DNA from: Kluyvera ascorbata_C
GTDB lineage: Bacteria; Pseudomonadota; Gammaproteobacteria; Enterobacterales; Enterobacteriaceae
Assembly: GCF_044197065.1 (NCBI RefSeq)
Contig: NZ_JBIQOI010000002.1
Span: 310,001-374,000, forward strand
Length of the DNA stretch: 64,000 bases
Direction: 5' to 3'
The notes beneath the pieces are model-generated. The model ran no database searches and was not told the origin of the DNA. It was given only the letters and a program-made list of their open reading frames with translations. The first letter of the stretch is position 1. The number at the start of each line of letters is the position of its first letter. Shown here in pieces: positions 58,897 to 64,000 of the stretch. A program made the translations under genes and the position numbers.

Positions 58897-60009
58897 TTAG
58901 TGGCGCGCGTAATAACGCAGTTTGTCGAGGTCAATTTCCACGCCCAGCCCCGCCCCCTGCGGCAGCGAAACCTGCCCCTGGCGGTAGTCGAGCGGCGTGA
59001 CCACGATGTCGTCTTTCAGCAGCAGTGGGCCGAACATCTCGGTGCCCCACTGCATCCGTACGGTGGACCAGGCGTGCAGCGAAGCCACCGTGCCGAGCGT
59101 GCCTTCCAGCATGGTGCCGCCATACAGCGCCACGCCCGCCGCCTGCGCGACGTGCGCCAGCTTCAGCGCCTGCGCCGGGCCGCCCGCTTTGGCAATCTTC
59201 AGCGCATAGGCACCGCTAAAACCGCCGTGCGCCAGCGCATAGCCGTCGTAACTGGTTGCCACCGCTTCATCGGCGAGAATCGGGACGTCAAAACGCTGGC
59301 TCAGGGTAATCAACCCCTGCCGGTCCCACAGCGGGGTTGGCTGTTCAATGAGGTCAATGCCGCCGTCCTGTAGCTGGCTCATCCCTTTCACCGCGGTGGT
59401 GAAGTCCCACGCCTGGTTCACGTCAACGCGAACGCTGACCTCGTCACCGAGCGCCGCCTTAATCGCCAGCGCGTGGCGAATATCGGTTTTAAGATCCCGG
59501 GCGCCAATTTTCAGCTTGAAGGTATCGTGCCGCCCTTCCGCCAGCAGCCGTTTGCCCTCTTCAATGTCGTTGTCGGTATCGCCGCTCGCCAGCGTCCACA
59601 GCACCGGCAGGCGGTCGGTTATCGCCCCGCCGAGCAAGGCGCTAACCGGTAGCCCCAGCAGCTTGCCCTGCGCATCGAGAAACGCGGTTTCCAGCGCCGA
59701 TTTGGCAAAAGTGTTGCCCTTGACGCTGGCATTCATCTTCTCCGCCAGTGACGCCACGCCGCTGAAGGTCTGGCCGCACAGCAGCGGCGACAGGTAGGTT
59801 TCAATGGCCGAGCGAATGGCCTCCGGGCTTTCCGCGCCGTAGCTCAACCCGCCGATGGTGGTGGCTTCCCCCCAGCCGACCACGCCCTCGGCGCACTGCA
59901 TACGCACGATGGTCAGGGTCTGGCAGCCCATGGTGGCCATCGACAGTTTGTGCGGGCGAATGGTGGGAATATCCACCAGCCAGCAGGTCAGTGATTCAAT
60001 CGTTAACAT
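58897..60009 (-). CDS. catB: Muconate cycloisomerase I
   Basis: Enolase-superfamily enzyme (370 aa) that turns cis,cis-muconate into muconolactone. The acid-base lysine is in TFKLKIGARD, and metal ligands lie in VRVDVNQAW, IEQPTPLWD and ILADEAVATSYDG. The ATG at 60009 gives MLTIESLTCWLVDIPTIRP and has an AGGAG site; the frame is open five codons upstream. The start lies within the last 14 bp of the upstream MFS gene, showing tight operon packing. Confidence 0.94.
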   Translation of the reverse strand: MLTIESLTCWLVDIPTIRPHKLSMATMGCQTLTIVRMQCAEGVVGWGEATTIGGLSYGAESPEAIRSAIETYLSPLLCGQTFSGVASLAEKMNASVKGNTFAKSALETAFLDAQGKLLGLPVSALLGGAITDRLPVLWTLASGDTDNDIEEGKRLLAEGRHDTFKLKIGARDLKTDIRHALAIKAALGDEVSVRVDVNQAWDFTTAVKGMSQLQDGGIDLIEQPTPLWDRQGLITLSQRFDVPILADEAVATSYDGYALAHGGFSGAYALKIAKAGGPAQALKLAHVAQAAGVALYGGTMLEGTLGTVASLHAWSTVRMQWGTEMFGPLLLKDDIVVTPLDYRQGQVSLPQGAGLGVEIDLDKLRYYARH

Positions 60010-61339
60010 CCGTTGCTCCTGCATTTTTGTGTTGTAAGGAGGTTGAAGGCAGGCTTCTCAGGGCAATCCATGCCAGCAGCGCGTAGGCCATCAACAATAA
60101 AGAGACCGGCCACGAGGCATCAAAAGCCATCAGCAGCGCCACCGCCAGCATCGGGCCGAGGCCGCCGGAGAAGATCGACCCCACTTCGTGGCCCAGCGCC
60201 AGTCCGGAGTAGCGCACCCGCACCGGGAAGAGGTCACTCATGATGCACGGCTGGGTACCAATCATCGCGCCGTGGCACACCGGCAGGCCGAGGAACATCG
60301 CCAGCATCACCGCGCCGTAGTTGCCGGTGGATAGCAGCCAGAAGAACGGGAACGCCATCACCAGCAGGCCAATCACGCCGATGTAGTAAACGGGCTTCAG
60401 GCCAATCTTGTCCGACAGCGCGCCCCAGAACAGGATCGAGAAGAATTCAATCAGCATCGCCAGCGTGACCGCGCTGATGATCTCCCCGGTGCCGATACCA
60501 ATGTGTTTGGCGTAGACCACCGAGAAGGTGAAGAAAATATAGGACGCCCCGTTTTCCGGCAGCCGCAGAGCTATCGCCTGCAACAGCGCTTTCGGGTGCT
60601 CGCGTACCAGCACCAGCAGCGGGATCTTTTCGTGCTGGTCTTCCGGCTTCGCCTGGGTGAAGGCTTTGCTCTCGCGGATGTTTTTGCGGATATACACGCC
60701 GACCAGGAAGATGGCGATGCTCAGCAAAAACGGTACGCGCCAGCCCCAGCTCAGAAAATCACTTTCCGGCAACTGCTGGACGAGATAAAAGGCGAAGGCC
60801 GAGAGCACAAAGCCGCCGGAGACGCCCATCTGGCTCCACGCGGTATAGAATCCCCGGCGTGAGGCCGGGGCGTTTTCGCTCAGCATCAGCACGCCGCCGC
60901 CCCACTCGCCGCCGGACGCCACGCCCTGTAAGAAGCGCAGGATGATGAGCGTCAGCGGTGCCCAAATGCCAATCTGCGCGTAGGTCGGCAACAGGCCAAT
61001 CACAAATGTCGTTGCGCCCATCAGCGTCAGCGTCATGATAAGCGTCATCTTGCGGCTATAGCGGTCACCGATATGGCCGAACAGGATGCCGCCGAGCGGG
61101 CGCGCCAGAAAGCCAACCGCAAAGCCGGAAAACGCCAGCAGCGTCCCCTGTAACGGGTCGCCGCCGACCGGGAAGAACAGCGGGCCAAACACCAGCGCCG
61201 CGGCGGTGCCATAGAGAAAGAAGTCATACCATTCCAGCGCATTACCCAGCACCGACGCGACCACCAGCTTGCGCATTTGCTGCGCGTCATGGTGGACGGT
61301 GGTTGATGTGACGGTAGTTTCAGAAACGACATTGCTCAT
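59996..61339 (-). CDS. MFS transporter of the metabolite:H+ symporter family, aromatic acid uptake
   Basis: A 447-aa protein with twelve spans. MHS-family signatures are ASVLGNALEWYDFFLYG, RPLGGILFGHIGDRYSRK, LRFLQGVASGGEWGGGVLML and PVRVRYSGLALGHEVG. MHS proteins carry small carboxylates such as shikimate, proline, 4-hydroxybenzoate or phthalate. Placed between iacG and catB, with an overlap into catB, it most likely imports indole-3-acetate or a related aromatic acid; the substrate is inferred from context. Confidence 0.88.
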   Translation of the reverse strand: MSNVVSETTVTSTTVHHDAQQMRKLVVASVLGNALEWYDFFLYGTAAALVFGPLFFPVGGDPLQGTLLAFSGFAVGFLARPLGGILFGHIGDRYSRKMTLIMTLTLMGATTFVIGLLPTYAQIGIWAPLTLIILRFLQGVASGGEWGGGVLMLSENAPASRRGFYTAWSQMGVSGGFVLSAFAFYLVQQLPESDFLSWGWRVPFLLSIAIFLVGVYIRKNIRESKAFTQAKPEDQHEKIPLLVLVREHPKALLQAIALRLPENGASYIFFTFSVVYAKHIGIGTGEIISAVTLAMLIEFFSILFWGALSDKIGLKPVYYIGVIGLLVMAFPFFWLLSTGNYGAVMLAMFLGLPVCHGAMIGTQPCIMSDLFPVRVRYSGLALGHEVGSIFSGGLGPMLAVALLMAFDASWPVSLLLMAYALLAWIALRSLPSTSLQHKNAGATDVND

Positions 61340-61360
61340 CCGACCTTCCTCTTCTCGTTA

Positions 61361-61855
61361 TCAGGCTTCCACGTCGCAGCCAACCGTGTGGTAGCGGCGG
61401 TTGAAATAAACCAGCCCGCGCGGCTGCTCGCTGATGCGAATCGCCTGCACCCGGCAGTAAAAGACCGAGTGGCTGCCCACTTCGTGGCAGTCATCAATCA
61501 GGCAGTCGAAGCTTGCTACCGCAGAGCTCAACACCGGCGCGCCGCTGGCCATCACCTGCCAGTTGTCGTGGCAGAAACGCTCTTCAGAGCGCAGGCTGGC
61601 GTTGGCAAAAATGCCCGACAGCGCCTGGTGGTCGCTCGACAGCACGTTGACGCACAGCGCGCCGTTTTGCCTGAAGTGCGCGTGGGCAAAAGAGTTACGG
61701 TTCATGCACACCAGCAGCGTCGGCGGCTGATCGGTCACGCTACACACGGCAGAGGCGGTGAAGCCAAATTTACCCGCCGGGCCGTCGGTGGTTATCACCG
61801 ATACCGCGCTGCCCAACTGCGCCATGGCGTTACGAAATTCGGTTTGCAGAGTCAT
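61361..61855 (-). CDS. iacG: Flavin reductase, IacG-type
   Basis: A 164-aa NAD(P)H:flavin reductase-like FMN-binding protein (HpaC/NtaB family): AMAQLGSAVSVITTDGPAGKFGFTASAVCSVTDQPP split across the flavin site, LCVNVLSSDH and GLVYFNRRYHTVG. It would supply reduced flavin to a monooxygenase; in the iac pathway that partner is IacA, which lies outside the window. The ATG at 61855 gives MTLQTEFRNAMAQ; the frame extends 19 codons into iacF's end. It is 11 bp after iacF. Confidence 0.82.
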   Translation of the reverse strand: MTLQTEFRNAMAQLGSAVSVITTDGPAGKFGFTASAVCSVTDQPPTLLVCMNRNSFAHAHFRQNGALCVNVLSSDHQALSGIFANASLRSEERFCHDNWQVMASGAPVLSSAVASFDCLIDDCHEVGSHSVFYCRVQAIRISEQPRGLVYFNRRYHTVGCDVEA

Positions 61856-61866
61856 AGAGAAGATCC

Positions 61867-62799
61867 TCAAAGATCGATTATCAGACGGGCGCTTTTCGCC
61901 CGGGAGCAACACAGCAGGATCTGATCGCCATCGGCCTTCTCTTCGTCGGTCAGATAGTGGTCACGATGATCCGGCTCACCTTCCAGCACGTCGGTCAGAC
62001 AACTGCCACAGATCCCCTGTTTGCAGGAGACGCAGACCTTGAGCCCCGCCAACGCCAGCGCTTCAACGATGGTCTGGTTTGCCGCCACCTGAACGGTGAT
62101 GCCGCTGGCGGCTGCCACCACTTCAAACGGCTGGCCGCCGGTTTCCACCTCGGCGCTAAAGCACTCCTGGTGGATCTGCTCCGGCGCGTAGCCCTGTGCG
62201 GTGGCCTGCTCGCTGACCGCATCCATCAGCCGCGTCGGGCCGCAGACGTAGACGTGAGTGCCAGCAGGCACGTCGCACAGCACCGCAGCAAGGTTGATAC
62301 GCTGCTCGTCGCTAAAGTGCAGATGCACCTGCGGGGCATAGGCCGATGCCGTCAACTGGGCGACAAACGCGGCCTGGGCGCGGCTTCGCGCACAGTAATG
62401 CAGGCTGAAAGCGCGCCCGGCTGCCAGCAGCTCCGCCGCCATCGCCAGCATCGGCGTAATGCCGATACCGCCGCCGATAAGCAGGCTGTGGCTGGCCTTT
62501 TCATCCAGCGCAAACAGATTGCGCGGCTCGCTCACCTGAATCTCATCGCCTTCCTGAAGCCGGTGCACGGCGAGCGAGCCGCCTTTTGACTGGCTGTCTT
62601 TCAGCACGCCAAGCTGGTAGTGATGGCGTTCAAACGGATCGCCGCACAGCGAGTACGGACGCACCAGATCGTCGCCCAGATGCACGTCGATATGCGCCCC
62701 GGCGGTGAACGCGGGCAGCGCCGTACCGTCGGTTTTCGCCAGCGTCAGCAGCAGCACCTCGCCCTGTAGCTCGCGGCGGATAACCTGTAATGTCAGCAT
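61867..62799 (-). CDS. iacF: Ferredoxin reductase of the phthalate dioxygenase reductase type, IacF-like
   Basis: A 310-aa class-IA oxygenase reductase: FMN-binding RPYSLCGDP, NAD-binding GGGIGITPMLAMAAELL, YVCGPTRLMDAV, and a C-terminal plant-type 2Fe-2S domain with CVSCKQGICGSCLTDVLEG and a final cysteine in ILLCCSRAKS. It delivers electrons to the Rieske oxygenase encoded by the genes upstream. VanB-like reductases look the same; the neighbouring iacE, iacD and iacG favour IacF. The ATG at 62799 follows AAGGAGG; it lies 10 bp after iacE. Confidence 0.84.
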   Translation of the reverse strand: MLTLQVIRRELQGEVLLLTLAKTDGTALPAFTAGAHIDVHLGDDLVRPYSLCGDPFERHHYQLGVLKDSQSKGGSLAVHRLQEGDEIQVSEPRNLFALDEKASHSLLIGGGIGITPMLAMAAELLAAGRAFSLHYCARSRAQAAFVAQLTASAYAPQVHLHFSDEQRINLAAVLCDVPAGTHVYVCGPTRLMDAVSEQATAQGYAPEQIHQECFSAEVETGGQPFEVVAAASGITVQVAANQTIVEALALAGLKVCVSCKQGICGSCLTDVLEGEPDHRDHYLTDEEKADGDQILLCCSRAKSARLIIDL

Positions 62800-62809
62800 T
62801 TCCGCCTCC

Positions 62810-63550
62810 TTAACGCATAAACAGCCCGCCGTTAATGTCCCAGGTGGCCCCGGTGACAAACGACGATTGTTGAGAGGCCAGCAGCGCTACGGCTTCGGCG
62901 ACAAACGCCGCGTCGCCAAGTTCGCCGACCGGGATCATCTGCAACAGGCCGGGCATCTTCTCTTCCGGCACCAGCGCGTGCACCGTCGGCAGGTCCATTG
63001 GCCCCGGCGCGATGGCGTTGACCGTCACGCCGGATTTCGCGAGCTCGCGGGCAAAGACTTTGGTCAGCGTCAGAATGCCGCCTTTTGACGCCGCGTAGTG
63101 CGCCCCGGATGCGGTGCCGCCGTTCTGCCCGGCGAGCGACGCCAGGTTGATGATGCGACCGTAGCCACGGCGGGCGAAGTAGCGCCCCATCGTCTGGCAG
63201 CCGACGAACGTGCCGCGCAGGTTGGTGGAAATCACCTGGTCAAACTCCTCTGCGGTGATCTCCATTACCGGGGTCGCGAGGGTCAGCGCGGCGTTATTGA
63301 CCAGCACCTGTAGGGTGCCAAAGCGCTCAATCGTCGCCGTCAGCGCACGGTCAAAGGCCTCCGGCTGGCGGATATCCAGCCCCAGCGCCAGGACTTTGCC
63401 TTCGCCGTTATCGAGGTTTGCCGCCGCGGCTTCGGCGCGGGCGGCGTCGACATCGGTCAGCACCACCTGAAAGCCCTCGGCCAGCAGATGAGCGGCAATC
63501 ACGTTGCCGAGACCGGAAGCCGCCCCGGTCACTAATGCGGTTTGCGTCAT
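62810..63550 (-). CDS. iacE: Short-chain dehydrogenase/reductase, IacE-like
   Basis: A 246-aa classical SDR: cofactor motif TGAASGLGNVIAAHL, NNAALTLATPV, catalytic Ser in INLASLAGQ, and Tyr-Lys in GAHYAASKGGILTLT. Such enzymes oxidise dihydrodiols or reduce keto intermediates. In the iac pathway IacE is the SDR of the same position, between the Rieske subunits and the reductase. The ATG at 63550 gives MTQTALVTGAASGLG; the frame is open 14 codons upstream through the iacD stop. The exact substrate is inferred. Confidence 0.83.
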   Translation of the reverse strand: MTQTALVTGAASGLGNVIAAHLLAEGFQVVLTDVDAARAEAAAANLDNGEGKVLALGLDIRQPEAFDRALTATIERFGTLQVLVNNAALTLATPVMEITAEEFDQVISTNLRGTFVGCQTMGRYFARRGYGRIINLASLAGQNGGTASGAHYAASKGGILTLTKVFARELAKSGVTVNAIAPGPMDLPTVHALVPEEKMPGLLQMIPVGELGDAAFVAEAVALLASQQSSFVTGATWDINGGLFMR

Positions 63551-63560
63551 AAACGGTTCC

Positions 63561-64000
63561 TTACAGGATGTAGCCGATGCTGTGCAGCACATCGTCGCTG
63601 TTGACCAGGCGAATCACCTTCTGGGTAATGCGCCAGCCGCTTTCCTGCGGGCGCAAGTGCCAGGTGATGTCGGCGGCGTAGTGGCGGCTGTGGCCCTTGC
63701 GGTGTTCCCACAGCGACTGTGCGCCGCGTATCACCACTTCGTTTTCGCTGGCTTCCAGCAGGCGGAAGCGCGACAGCGTGCGCAGGGTTCTGGCACGCGG
63801 CGTGGTGGAGATAGACTCGCCGCTATAAAGGCGCTTTACGCGCTTGGCGCGCATTTCGTGATCGTCGCAGGCGTAGTTGAGCGTGTTTTTGAAGTCGGTC
63901 TCGGTCGGGTCGATCGGCACCACATACAAGCCGTCGTGCTGCCAGAGATCCAGCCAGGCATCGAACTCGCCCTGATCCAGCAGGTCGCCTTCGAGGTTGA
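63561..64000 (-). CDS. iacD: Aromatic-ring-hydroxylating dioxygenase beta subunit, IacD-like (5' end missing)
   Basis: The C-terminal 145 residues of a Rieske dioxygenase small subunit (NTF2-like fold); the frame is open to the window edge. Recognisable segments are the edge region GEFDAWLDLWQHDGLYVVP, RAKRVKRLYSGESISTTPR, TLRTLSRFRLLEASENEVV and HYAADITWHLRP. The beta subunit stabilises the alpha subunit, which must be encoded just beyond the edge. The following genes match iacE, iacF and iacG, so this is most likely the oxygenase of indole-3-acetate catabolism; an anthranilate- or other ring-dioxygenase is the alternative. Confidence 0.85.
   Translation of the reverse strand, partial: NLEGDLLDQGEFDAWLDLWQHDGLYVVPIDPTETDFKNTLNYACDDHEMRAKRVKRLYSGESISTTPRARTLRTLSRFRLLEASENEVVIRGAQSLWEHRKGHSRHYAADITWHLRPQESGWRITQKVIRLVNSDDVLHSIGYIL

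Overview
The window reads as chromosome of a member of the Enterobacteriaceae, most like Enterobacter or a close relative. Long collinear blocks match the E. coli K-12 map at high protein identity (chbBCAR-osmE-nadE-spy-astCADBE-xthA; ydjX/ydjZ-ynjBCDEF-nudG-ynjH-gdhA; rnd-fadD-yeaY-tsaB-yoaA-yoaB). The accessory blocks (a polyuronate-lyase locus, a chaperone-usher fimbrial operon, and an indole-acetate/catechol operon) are not in K-12. No tRNA, rRNA, CRISPR array, insertion sequence or prophage was recognised. The genus is inferred from memory of gene content, not from a search.

Layout. 1-12246: core metabolism. The chitobiose PTS operon carries a ChiX-complementary trap between chbB and chbC. 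osmE, nadE and spy follow, then the arginine succinyltransferase operon behind a sigma-54 type promoter, then xthA. 12286-12850: a structured repeat of about 565 bp, whose inverted sister copy lies at 38824-39460. 12990-22600: two TVP38-family membrane proteins (ydjX with an apparent frameshift), the ynjBCD ABC transporter, the ynjE sulfurtransferase, ynjF, a relocated ynjA, nudG, ynjH and gdhA. 22613-29549: a REP pair, then rnd, fadD, yeaY, tsaB, yoaA and yoaB.

29655-38773: two divergent arms encode an ABC sugar importer, a cytoplasmic and an exported alginate-lyase-like protein, and a cytoplasmic heparinase II/III-like lyase. The gene set resembles the polymer-import alginate system of Sphingomonas A1. 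39527-44004: an MFS exporter with a divergent AraC regulator and a consensus CRP site, then an old-yellow-enzyme oxidoreductase and a LysR regulator.

44126-56162: a fimbrial island with two regulators and a ten-gene operon (major pilin, minor pilin, chaperone, usher, adhesin, three more pilins, a second chaperone). Its last gene is a Wzy_C/PglL-type O-oligosaccharyltransferase, set four bases from the second chaperone. This suggests a fimbria with its own O-glycosylation step and is the most interesting feature of the window. 56555-57550: an orphan ProX-like binding protein. 57644-64000: a compact operon with iacD (partial), iacE, iacF, iacG, an MFS transporter and catBCA, expected to take indole-3-acetate to catechol and on to the beta-ketoadipate pathway. 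The operon continues beyond the right edge.
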